A DNA stretch of 6,363 nt, taken from contig JAUXAH010000112.1 in assembly GCA_030614945.1 (NCBI GenBank), forward strand, positions 1 to 6,363. The letters run 5' to 3'. This DNA is from Phycisphaerae bacterium. GTDB taxonomy: Bacteria > Planctomycetota > Phycisphaerae > Sedimentisphaerales > SG8-4. Numbering within the stretch: position 1 is the stretch's first letter; every line of letters begins with the position of its first letter. Of the stretch, positions 1 through 5,934 are shown one piece after another. The translations under genes and the position numbers were made by a program. Below the pieces are notes generated by a model that saw nothing but the letters and a program-made list of their open reading frames with translations, did no database searches and was not told the DNA's origin.

Positions 1-2
1 TG

Positions 3-1316
3 GGGCGGACCGCCGCGGTTTGTGCCGCCGTATTGACCGCTATCTCACCGGCTATGGTTTTCTACAGTCGCTACTACATTCAGGAAATGCTCCTGGTCTG
101 TTTCACCTTTGGGGCAATCACTTCCGGCTACCGCTACACTCGGAGCAAAAACATCACCTGGGCCTTACTAACGGGCGTGTTCCTGGGCCTTGCGCACGCA
201 ACCAAAGAAACATTCATCATTGCTTTCGACTCAATGCTGTTGGCTCTGGTGCTTACACTCTTGCTGCAGAGCCGACGGGACGGCTCCGGTGGTTTTATCA
301 AGACCGTCCGAGCAGTAAAGCCCTCGCACTTCATTGCAGTGGTTGCGGCCGCTATAATAGTTTCAGCCTTGTTTTACTCATCATTTCTTAGCAACCCAAA
401 CGGAATTTTGGATTCGGTTCGAACTTATGCAACGTACTTCGACCGGGCCCGTCAAAACCAATTGCATATTCACCCCTGGCATTATTACCTCAAAATGCTC
501 ATCTATTCCAGATACGGTTCAGGGCCACTCTGGAGCGAAGCCCTCATTGTCTTTTTAGCCGTGGCGGGCTTCATAGTCGCTATGACGAGCCCCGCTCTTC
601 GGAAGGGCTGGACGAGAAAGGGCTTATCTGGTGTTGATTTTCATTTGCTCAGGTTCATCGCCTTTTACACGCTCATAATGACCGTGTTGTATTCCGTAAT
701 TCGATATAAAACACCCTGGTGTCTGCTGGGATTCCTGCACGGTATGATTTTGTTGGCCGGCGTCGGGGCCGTGGCACTGATAAAGCTGTCGCCAAACGTT
801 CTGGCCCGGACGTTTATCAGCTTGCTGTTGGTCGCCGGTGGAGCCCACCTCACCTGGCAGGCATATTCAGGCAGTTACAAGTTCTACGCCGACACGCGCA
901 ATCCGTATGTCTACGCTCATCCGACCACGGATGTTTTTACCATAGCGCGACAGGTGGAAGAGATGGCCCGGGTTGACCCTAATGGCCGCGAAATGATAAT
1001 TCATGTGATTTGCCCCGGCAAAGATTATTGGCCACTGCCCTGGTACCTGCGTTCTTTTCCCAACGTTGGCTACTGGACCGAGGTTGATAATGTCAAACCG
1101 CCTGCTGCCGTCATTATTGCTTCCCCTGCGGTTCAGCCGGCTCTTATGAAAAAGTTAAATGAATTCAGCCCTCCAGGCAAGCGCAACCCGTATGTGGCTC
1201 TGTTTGACAGGTACATAGAATTGCGCCCGCAAATCGAATTACGCGGCTACGTATTGTGGGACCGCTTCCAGCGACAGATGCAATCCATTCAACCACAAAC
1301 AACAGGTGAAAAATGA
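3..1316 (+). CDS. TIGR03663 (Agl23-like) membrane glycosyltransferase, 5' end missing
   Basis: The reading frame is open from the window edge, so the true start lies upstream; the TTG at 33 is only an internal codon. The visible 437 residues hold about eight hydrophobic segments, for example near bases 75-135, 155-260, 325-390, 540-590, 650-700, 720-785 and 805-860. A soluble C-terminal part follows. The motifs SPAMVFYSRYYIQEMLL, GLAHATKET and WYLRSFPNVGYW are the ones I associate with TIGR03663 proteins, polytopic GT39/PMT-like enzymes that are thought to use lipid-linked sugars on the outer face of the membrane. Identity is by motif recall, not by a search; donor and acceptor are unknown. 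The stop codon overlaps the apbE start (ATGA), which suggests translational coupling. The catalytic N-terminal loop is outside the window, so activity cannot be judged. Confidence 0.8.
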   Translation, partial: GRTAAVCAAVLTAISPAMVFYSRYYIQEMLLVCFTFGAITSGYRYTRSKNITWALLTGVFLGLAHATKETFIIAFDSMLLALVLTLLLQSRRDGSGGFIKTVRAVKPSHFIAVVAAAIIVSALFYSSFLSNPNGILDSVRTYATYFDRARQNQLHIHPWHYYLKMLIYSRYGSGPLWSEALIVFLAVAGFIVAMTSPALRKGWTRKGLSGVDFHLLRFIAFYTLIMTVLYSVIRYKTPWCLLGFLHGMILLAGVGAVALIKLSPNVLARTFISLLLVAGGAHLTWQAYSGSYKFYADTRNPYVYAHPTTDVFTIARQVEEMARVDPNGREMIIHVICPGKDYWPLPWYLRSFPNVGYWTEVDNVKPPAAVIIASPAVQPALMKKLNEFSPPGKRNPYVALFDRYIELRPQIELRGYVLWDRFQRQMQSIQPQTTGEK

Positions 1317-2374
1317 ATCAGCCGCAAGAAGAAATTTGCTTTGTTAAGAGCGATTGGGATTCAATCCCCGGTCTGCAGCGTTTTTCCCACGAGGCCATGG
1401 CGACCACTTTCGAGGTCATCATCCTGCACGAGGATGCCCGCTACGCCCAACAGGCGGCCTGGGCCGCTTTCAATGAGCTTGACCGGCTCGAGGCCGAACT
1501 CAGCCGATTCATCGAAAACAGCGACATCTCCCGAATTAACAATCTCGTCCCCAAGGGGTCTTTGCGGGTTGGCCTGGACGCGTTCAAATCTCTGTTGCTT
1601 GCTACCCGGATTTACGCCGAAACCAACGGGGCTTTTGATATTACCATTGGGTCGCTGCTGGGCTGCTGGCTTGGCGAAGATGAAAAAGCACGCACACCTT
1701 CTAAAGAGCAGCTCAATCTTGCCCGCCAGCGTACCGGCATACACCTTTTTGAGCTGGACGAAGCCGAGCATACGGTGAAGGTGCTGGCCCCCGCCATTTT
1801 GCTTGCCCCTCTGCTTCTTGCGAAGCAAACCGAGGGGCTTCGCAAAAGTGAAGCAGCGGGGGTGCAAATTGACCTTGGCGGTATCGGCAAGGGCTACGCG
1901 GTTGACCGGATGGCTGAGATGCTGCGCGACTGGAGTATTGATACCGCTCTGATTCACGGCGGCTACAGCTCGGTTCTGGCGATGGACGCCCCATCCGGGA
2001 GAAAAGGCTGGCCCCTGACGTTAAGCAATCCGGATAATCGCAAACAGACCTTAGCCGGCCTTCATTTGCAGGGCCGGGCCCTGAGCGGCTCAGGTTTGCA
2101 ACAGGGCCGGCATATCATCGACCCCCGCATGGCTCGGCCGGTTGAGGGAAAACGCGCCGCCTGGGCCTGTGCCCCTGACGCCGCAACCGCCGATGCCCTT
2201 TCAACCGCCTTTATGGTTATGACCCCGGATGAGGTCAAAGAATACTGCTCGAACCACCCGGATACACTGGCTATGATTGTACTGGAAGAGCGGAGCGAAG
2301 AGGCACAAAAAGAAAGGATTGTGCACTTCGGCCCCTGGAAGAACAGCGAGCCACCTGTTAGGTTATCAGGATAG
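1313..2374 (+). CDS. apbE: FAD:protein FMN transferase (ApbE)
   Basis: ApbE attaches FMN from FAD by a phosphoester bond to a Ser/Thr of a target flavoprotein (Rnf/Nqr subunits, FMN-binding domains). Family marks in order: MATTFEV near residue 29, SRF at 64, GAFDITIG at 106-113, DLGGIGKGYAVD at 187-198, IHGG near 214, HIIDPR at 267-272, and AD-x-x-ST at 293-298. D294 and T298 have the spacing of the known Mg-binding Asp/Thr pair. The length of 353 aa is normal. ATG 1313 overlaps the upstream stop, with AGGTG 4 nt before it. There is no signal peptide or lipobox, so this form is predicted cytoplasmic, unlike many exported ApbE proteins. Residues about 160-182, just before the FAD-binding motif, look like an extra segment and coincide with a DNA palindrome. 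The last codons and TAG stop fall in a short repeat. No flavinylation target is seen in the window. Confidence 0.93.
   Translation: MNQPQEEICFVKSDWDSIPGLQRFSHEAMATTFEVIILHEDARYAQQAAWAAFNELDRLEAELSRFIENSDISRINNLVPKGSLRVGLDAFKSLLLATRIYAETNGAFDITIGSLLGCWLGEDEKARTPSKEQLNLARQRTGIHLFELDEAEHTVKVLAPAILLAPLLLAKQTEGLRKSEAAGVQIDLGGIGKGYAVDRMAEMLRDWSIDTALIHGGYSSVLAMDAPSGRKGWPLTLSNPDNRKQTLAGLHLQGRALSGSGLQQGRHIIDPRMARPVEGKRAAWACAPDAATADALSTAFMVMTPDEVKEYCSNHPDTLAMIVLEERSEEAQKERIVHFGPWKNSEPPVRLSG
1788..1862. repeat. Palindromic element inside apbE (hairpin family copy 1)
   Basis: Nested inverted repeats fill this stretch: CCCCCG 1788-1793 with CGGGGG 1857-1862, TTTTGC 1797-1802 with GCAAAA 1842-1847, CCCCT 1806-1810 with AGGGG 1833-1837, and a core TGCTTC-TTGC-GAAGCA. 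The core region 1804-1828 is nearly identical to 3252-3278. It is translated in frame as a low-complexity segment (AILLAPLLLAKQTEGLRKSE) between ApbE blocks that normally lie close together. I infer an in-frame insertion that apbE tolerates; the exact boundaries are uncertain. Confidence 0.65.
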
Positions 2375-2429
2375 CAGGTTATCAGGTTGGCTGATTCCCT
2401 GATCGCCTGATCTCCTGATGGCCTGATCT
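2360..2429. repeat. Short CCTGAT/ATCAGG repeat array at the convergent gene ends
   Basis: AGGTTATCAGG occurs twice, at 2360-2370 and 2376-2386. Next comes an 8-bp tandem of CCTGATNN, four units at 2398-2429. ATCAGG and CCTGAT are reverse complements, so the two halves could pair. The array supplies the last codons and TAG stop of apbE on the plus strand. On the minus strand it supplies the last 12 or so residues and TGA stop of the GT2 gene. It could act as a bidirectional termination zone, but there is no T-run to support that. Confidence 0.6.
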
Positions 2430-3200
2430 CCGCTTAATAGTCATCAGCTCAAAAAGGACACGCCACAGACTCCGCGTCGGCGACAGCCGACTGTCACGGT
2501 CGCAGCTCCAGTCGACGGGAAATTCTTTTATCCGGTAACCCTCTTTTTGGGCCCGCATTATGATTTCTATATCGAACATAAATCCATCGGTAATGCACTC
2601 GTCGTACAAGTGCCGTGCAACATCGCCCCGGTACATCTTAAACCCGCACTGTGTATCGGTGAATTCAGCGGGGATTTTCATACCGTAAATCACAAACCAG
2701 TGAAAAATCCTGGAACAAATTCGCCGATACCGGCTCTGGGTCTTTTGAATCTTGCATCCCCGCATTTTTCTCGACCCATGCGCTATATCACACGCCCCGC
2801 TTTTCAGCAACCCAAGCCCTCGCAAAACATCTTCATAGGGTACGCAGCATCCGCTGTCGGCAAACATCACATATTCACCGCTTGTTTCCTTTATGCCTCT
2901 GCGAACAGCATAACCTTTGCCGCGATGGTGCTCATAACGGACGACCTTCAGTGTTGCGCCTGAGAAAATTTCAACATTTTTTGCAGCTTCGGCGGTGTTG
3001 TCCTTGCTGCCGTCATCGACGACTATAATCTCTCCCGCCAAATGATTACCCTCTAAAAACGTCGCCGCCGCTTCGACATCCCGACCAATCTTCTTACCTT
3101 CGTCAAGTGCCGGTATAACAATAGATAGGTCCACCCCGTTAGAAAATCTTCGAGAGCGCAAGGGTGTACGACCTGCCTTGTTATTTCTAACGGGGTCCAT
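2382..3200 (-). CDS. GT2 glycosyltransferase, dolichyl-/polyprenyl-phosphate sugar transferase type (Alg5/DPM1-like)
   Basis: A GT-A fold family 2 enzyme likely to move a sugar from a nucleotide donor to a polyprenyl phosphate. Numbered from ATG 3200 (272 aa): LSIVIPALDEG at 25-35, VDDGSKDNT at 61-69, GKGYAVRRG at 94-102, ADSG at 114-117 where the usual DxD lies, and DTQCGFKMYRGDVA at 182-195, the signature of Alg5-like members, followed by DGFMFDIE. No transmembrane pair is evident at the C-terminus. The frame stays open upstream to a TTG at 3350, but ATG 3200 is the first ATG and has GAGAG 9 nt before it, so I prefer it. Its first codons, MDPVRNN to FSNGVD, are encoded by an inverted-repeat element, and the conserved domain starts directly after. 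The C-terminal 12 residues come from a short repeat array. Donor and acceptor are unknown. Confidence 0.88.
   Translation of the reverse strand: MDPVRNNKAGRTPLRSRRFSNGVDLSIVIPALDEGKKIGRDVEAAATFLEGNHLAGEIIVVDDGSKDNTAEAAKNVEIFSGATLKVVRYEHHRGKGYAVRRGIKETSGEYVMFADSGCCVPYEDVLRGLGLLKSGACDIAHGSRKMRGCKIQKTQSRYRRICSRIFHWFVIYGMKIPAEFTDTQCGFKMYRGDVARHLYDECITDGFMFDIEIIMRAQKEGYRIKEFPVDWSCDRDSRLSPTRSLWRVLFELMTIKRRSGHQEIRRSGNQPT
3133..3196. repeat. Inverted-repeat element with CCCCGTTAGA termini, copy A
   Basis: The 13-bp arms are perfect: ACCCCGTTAGAAA at 3133-3145 and its reverse complement at 3184-3196, giving a 64-bp unit. Ten core bases of the arms, CCCCGTTAGA, recur at both ends of a second unit at 5304-5381. 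Copy A lies between the start codon and the conserved domain of the GT2 gene and is read in frame on the minus strand. No target-site duplication is obvious, and the interior encodes nothing recognisable beyond those codons. Confidence 0.7.
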
Positions 3201-3245
3201 ATAGTTTATCTCTCGATTATAAAAACGGCTCAGAAATCCTGTAGC

Positions 3246-3289
3246 CACCTGTGCCCCCCTGCTTTCTTGCGAAAGCAAGAAGGCAGGTG
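3246..3289. repeat. Palindromic hairpin upstream of the GT2 gene (hairpin family copy 2)
   Basis: The core hairpin is TGCTTTC-TTGC-GAAAGCA (7-bp stem, 4-nt loop) at about 3259-3276. It is flanked by CACCTG 3246-3251 pairing with CAGGTG 3284-3289. The stretch 3252-3278 matches 1804-1828 inside apbE, with one substitution and two single-base indels. The indels fall on opposite arms of the stem, so pairing is kept in both copies. It sits in the presumed 5' leader of the minus-strand GT2 gene. Confidence 0.7.
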
Positions 3290-3361
3290 CAGGCAAATTC
3301 GTCTCTTGAGGGTCCAGGCAAAAATTATTTTTTTCGCTGGCGGCATACAAAGGATAGCTGT

Positions 3362-3389
3362 ATTATAACCAGGATAGAGGAGAACGCAA
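3362..3389 (-). promoter_or_regulatory. Possible promoter for the GT2 gene
   Basis: On the minus strand a perfect TATAAT (3367-3362) lies 16 bp downstream of TTGCGT (3389-3384). If used, it gives a leader of about 155 nt that contains the hairpin at 3246-3289 before ATG 3200. The -35 match is poor, so the call is tentative. Confidence 0.35.
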
Positions 3390-3405
3390 TAAGATAATGA
3401 TTGTA

Positions 3406-3433
3406 CCCCGTTGTTGTCCCGAAAGACACGGGG
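3406..3433. repeat. Small hairpin upstream of the HEAT-repeat gene
   Basis: CCCCG 3406-3410 pairs with CGGGG 3429-3433, and TGTC 3415-3418 pairs with GACA 3425-3428. The loop is CCGAAA and there is a 4-nt bulge. It lies in the probable 5' leader of the HEAT gene, 33 bp before ATG 3466. The terminal CCCCGTT resembles the ends of the element at 3133-3196, though the match is too short to group them firmly. Confidence 0.45.
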
Positions 3434-3465
3434 CTGAATGTCAAGAGTTTCCAGGGAGAAATATA

Positions 3466-4668
3466 ATGCAACTCAGAAAGTGGCTGGTTATAGCCGCAAC
3501 AATTATAGTCTTCGGGATAGCGTTCGCTATCTACCTGGTGTTAAGTATCCTGGACCATCGAAAGGGTATCCGACTCTACCAGGCAGGTAGATACTCAGAG
3601 TGCCCGCCGTATCTGTGTCGCACTTTAGAGCGTCCCTGTTTTATTGTATCCACTCAGGAGCGGCAGTATGCGGTAATGGCATTAGGTAGGTCAGGAGATC
3701 CGGTGGCCGTGGGGCCTTTGATAAAGGCACTGAAGCATAAGAATGCGGACATTCGACGAGCCGCGGCAAAGGCCTTAGGACAGTTTGGGCGGCCAATAGC
3801 TGTCGGGCCCTTAACCGTGGCTTTGAAGGATAAGGACCCAAACGTGCGATACTTTGCGGCATGGGCCTTAGGCTGGACAGAAAATACAAGGGCCGTCGAG
3901 CCATTGATTGCTGCTTTAGAGGACAAGGATTCTTCTGTTCGGTGCAGCGCAGCAGCAGGTTTAGGTTGGAGACAAGACACAACAGCAGTAAAGTTTTTGA
4001 TTGAGACTTTGAAGGATGAAGATTCGCACGTCCGAGCGAGAGCGGCGCACGCCCTGGGTCAACTGCAGGACGCAAACGCCGTAGGGCCTTTGAGCGATGC
4101 CGCCAACGATGACAATCAGGATGTTCGACTCGAAGCGGTGCAGGCTCTTGGGCAGTTCAAAGAACCTGCAGCGGTACCGCCCTTGATTGAAGCTATGGGA
4201 GACAAGGATTCGTATGTCCGACGGGGCGCGGCAAGGGCTTTGGGCAGGATAAAGAACGCAAGGGCAACAGAACGTTTGATCGCTGCTTTGAAGGATACGG
4301 ACTCGCGGGTCCGATTGTACGCGGCAGAGGCATTAGGTCAGATAAAAGACACAAGGACGGTCGAGCCATTGATTGCTGCTTTGAAAGATGAGAATCAGAG
4401 CGTCCGATTCGAAGCGGCTGAGGCTTTAATGAATATGGGTAAGACAAAGGAGCCGACGCTGGTAGAGTTCTGGATCAGCGCTTTGAAGGATGAGCATTGG
4501 GCCACTCGAATCGAAGCGGCAGAATCCTTAGGCAAGATACAAGACAAAAGAGCGGTAGAGCCGCTAATTGCTGCCTTACAGGATGAGAATTGGCGTGTTC
4601 AATTCGAAGCGACAGAGGCCCTGCTTAATTTGGGTAAGATAGAAGAGGCAAGATTGGTAGAGTTTTAG
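3466..4668 (+). CDS. Membrane-anchored HEAT-repeat (PBS-lyase-like) protein, N-terminal part up to an in-frame TAG
   Basis: The 400 aa start with MQLRKW and one hydrophobic helix at about residues 6-27, a signal anchor with basic residues before it that suggests the repeats lie outside the cytoplasm. From residue 81 on there are ten 31- to 34-aa HEAT-like repeats of the form AVEPLIAALKDENxxVRxxAAEALGxIKDxR, then the first residues of an eleventh. I chose ATG 3466 because GGGAGAA lies 5 nt upstream; the in-frame ATG at 3397 has no ribosome site and would add a non-hydrophobic leader. Such repeats form alpha-solenoid scaffolds; no catalytic residues are visible and the partner is unknown. The TAG at 4666 cuts a repeat exactly where its sister has TGG (Trp), and the frame continues with HEAT repeats to 5313. 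The gene is therefore either nonsense-disrupted, read through, or restarted at 4669. Confidence 0.85.
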   Translation: MQLRKWLVIAATIIVFGIAFAIYLVLSILDHRKGIRLYQAGRYSECPPYLCRTLERPCFIVSTQERQYAVMALGRSGDPVAVGPLIKALKHKNADIRRAAAKALGQFGRPIAVGPLTVALKDKDPNVRYFAAWALGWTENTRAVEPLIAALEDKDSSVRCSAAAGLGWRQDTTAVKFLIETLKDEDSHVRARAAHALGQLQDANAVGPLSDAANDDNQDVRLEAVQALGQFKEPAAVPPLIEAMGDKDSYVRRGAARALGRIKNARATERLIAALKDTDSRVRLYAAEALGQIKDTRTVEPLIAALKDENQSVRFEAAEALMNMGKTKEPTLVEFWISALKDEHWATRIEAAESLGKIQDKRAVEPLIAALQDENWRVQFEATEALLNLGKIEEARLVEF

Positions 4669-5306
4669 ATGAGGGCTTTGAAGGATGAGAGCTCAGCTGT
4701 TCAACGGCACGCAGAAGAGGCTTTACCGAATGCAGGTAAGCGCGACGCTGCGAGTGTGGCAGAACCTTTGGTTGCAGCTTTGAAAGATGACAAGCCGCAC
4801 GTCCGAGAGCGTGCAGCAGTGGTCTTAGCAAATATAGGTACACCAGTAGTACAGCCCTTGATTGCTGCCTTGAACGACGGAGATTCCCGTGCCCGACACA
4901 GCATAGTAGAGGCTTTAGGGAAAATAAAGGACGAAAGAGTTGTAGGGCCTTTGATTGCTGTATTGAAAGACCCGAATTCGGCCCTCCGATGCATAGCAGT
5001 AGAGGCTTTGGGTGGTATGAAGGCCACAGAGGCCGTGGAACCTTTGATTGGCGCTATCAAGGACACCAATGCGGATGTCCGATACAAAGCCGCACAGGCT
5101 TTAGGCAGCATAAAGGACATCAGGGCGGTAGAGCCATTGATTGCCGCTCTGAAGGATGAGAACTCGTCTGTCCGATGGTTCGCGGCATGGGCCTTAGGTC
5201 GGATAAATGACGCAAGGGCAATAGAGCCTTTGAAAGCCGCTTTAGACGATGAGAACACTGGAGTACGCAACTGTGTTTCCGCCGCTTTGAGGCAAATCTA
5301 CCAGCC
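3706..5306 (+). repeat. Tandem HEAT-coding repeats, about 17 units of roughly 93 bp
   Basis: About 17 consecutive units of 31 codons (a few of 30 or 34) share DNA-level stretches such as GAGCCATTGATTGCTGCTTT (3899-3918 and 4362-4381). Units 8 and 10 are 34-aa variants, and each is followed by a unit beginning LVEF. That pattern suggests duplication of a two-unit block in this region. The similarity makes the locus prone to recombination and to short-read misassembly. Confidence 0.85.
4666..4668 (+). other. In-frame amber codon in place of Trp
   Basis: The stretch 4656-4689 matches 4461-4494 at 30 of 34 bases. In the earlier copy the codon at 4471-4473 is TGG (LVEFW); here it is TAG (LVEF-stop), a single G-to-A change. 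Reading frame and repeat pattern are undisturbed on both sides. Confidence 0.9.
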
Positions 5307-5313
5307 CCGTTAG
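4669..5313 (+). CDS. HEAT-repeat protein, C-terminal part after the in-frame TAG
   Basis: The 214 residues continue the upstream solenoid in the same frame: the rest of the broken repeat (MRALKDESSAVQ) and then six more HEAT-like repeats ending in LRQIYQPR. An ATG follows the TAG directly, with AGAG about 6 nt before it, so termination-reinitiation is possible. Without it, this part would have no membrane anchor. There are no frameshifts or further stops, so any loss of function would be recent. The stop codon, CCC CGT TAG, lies inside the left arm of an inverted-repeat element, so the original C-terminus may have been longer. I read it as the second half of one ancestral gene of about 615 codons rather than as an independent gene. 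Confidence 0.7.
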   Translation: MRALKDESSAVQRHAEEALPNAGKRDAASVAEPLVAALKDDKPHVRERAAVVLANIGTPVVQPLIAALNDGDSRARHSIVEALGKIKDERVVGPLIAVLKDPNSALRCIAVEALGGMKATEAVEPLIGAIKDTNADVRYKAAQALGSIKDIRAVEPLIAALKDENSSVRWFAAWALGRINDARAIEPLKAALDDENTGVRNCVSAALRQIYQPR

Positions 5314-5381
5314 AGAAGTCGGTGCTGATGGCTTAGACCGCAAGATTAGCTCCTATCGTATGGGGTTACCTCTAACGGGGC
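5304..5381. repeat. Inverted-repeat element with CCCCGTTAGA termini, copy B
   Basis: The perfect 12-bp arms are GCCCCGTTAGAG at 5304-5315 and its reverse complement at 5370-5381, in a 78-bp unit. The arms share CCCCGTTAGA with copy A at 3133-3196, while the interiors do not align by eye. The TAG at 5311-5313 is the stop codon of the HEAT gene. It could fold in RNA, but the 54-nt loop and absence of a T-run make it a poor intrinsic terminator. Confidence 0.7.
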
Positions 5382-5491
5382 CAGCGCCAGAACAAGCTTG
5401 GCGAGAAGCAGTAACTCTGGCGACGCATTGCAGGAATGCTCGTTTGACGGCCTGTTGACGGGGAGAAACAAGCCAAAAACCAAAACTTTTG
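5382..5491. other. Intergenic stretch between element B and the tmRNA promoter
   Basis: I see no credible gene or RNA here. Minus-strand frames that cross it also run through the tmRNA and have no recognisable domain. Confidence 0.5.
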
Positions 5492-5520
5492 TTGCAGTCC
5501 GGCATAGTAGACGATATAAT
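5492..5520 (+). promoter_or_regulatory. Sigma-70-type promoter of ssrA
   Basis: TTGCAG (5492-5497) and a perfect TATAAT (5515-5520) are separated by 17 bp. Transcription would start near 5527, giving a leader of about 56 nt that RNase P would remove to make the mature tmRNA 5' end at 5583. Confidence 0.75.
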
Positions 5521-5582
5521 ATATGGAGTGTGGGTACAGGCGGTTTATTGAGCCCAACGGCCGCTTTTTGAAAAGTGAATAC

Positions 5583-5934
5583 GGGGGCGAACGGCTTCGA
5601 CCGGATGGCGGAGAGGCAAGTTGCATGTCCAGGACGCCGGTTGGCCTGGCTAATCATCCGGCAACAAATTTTAAGCGACAACTATCAGTTGCGCATGGCT
5701 GCCTAATTTGGCGGCCCGTCCTGCCTGATTTTGCCTGTGGGTCTGGTAAGGGCGTCAAATAGCAGGCTGGCCGAGCCGGTTGTTCGGGCCGGCTTCGGTA
5801 AGATTTTCCGAAATAGCTGAGCCAAGAGCCTGTCGTTTGGCGTTTGGCGAGGCGAAAGAATAATAAAACGACTAAACATGTAGATGCTTGTCTTGAAACA
5901 TCTCGGGACGGGGGTTCGAATCCCCCCGCCTCCA
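5583..5934 (+). ncRNA. ssrA: Transfer-messenger RNA (tmRNA)
   Basis: tmRNA with SmpB rescues ribosomes stalled on mRNAs without a stop and adds a degradation tag. The 5' end GGGGGCG-AACGGCTTCGAC and the 3' end CGCCTCC-A pair as a 7-bp acceptor stem (one G-U). The T arm is GGGGG-TTCGAAT-CCCCC (5910-5926). The 3' half has the conserved CGACTAAACATGTAGATGC block. CCA is not encoded. The 352-nt length is normal for a one-piece tmRNA, with no circular permutation. GC-rich hairpins after the tag, such as the one around 5775-5802, fit the pseudoknot region. The tag frame best ends GCT GCC TAA at 5704-5706. It has its own promoter and a processed leader. Minus-strand frames overlapping it are not genes. 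Confidence 0.97.
5674..5706 (+). other. tmRNA tag-peptide reading frame
   Basis: The frame ending in TAA at 5704-5706 reads SDNYQLRMAA from AGC 5674, or DNYQLRMAA from GAC 5677. The Ala-Ala end and the 10-aa length fit known tags, for example ANDENYALAA of Escherichia coli. Most tags start with a GCN Ala codon, which is absent at this point in the frame. The resume codon is therefore inferred, not certain. Confidence 0.6.

Noticed and set aside
20..391. 123-aa plus-strand frame overlapping the first glycosyltransferase
   Set aside because: Out of frame with the TIGR03663-like gene; low-complexity composition and no ribosome site.
1361..1957. 198-aa minus-strand open frame opposite apbE
   Set aside because: Antisense to a well-marked ApbE gene, with no recognisable domain of its own.
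3216..3221. TATAAT on the minus strand just upstream of ATG 3200
   Set aside because: A start from this box would fall after the probable ribosome site, and no -35 match lies at the right distance.
3641..5270. Several minus-strand frames of 72-189 aa opposite the HEAT gene
   Set aside because: They mirror the repeat period of the sense gene and have no independent motifs.
3706..5306. Regular 93-bp repeats as a CRISPR-like or satellite array
   Set aside because: The units are coding, diverged and in frame as HEAT repeats, with no repeat-spacer pattern.
5538..5570. GCGG...CCGCTTTTT in the tmRNA leader as a terminator or attenuator
   Set aside because: The stem has only about four clean pairs, so it is too weak to call between the promoter and ssrA.
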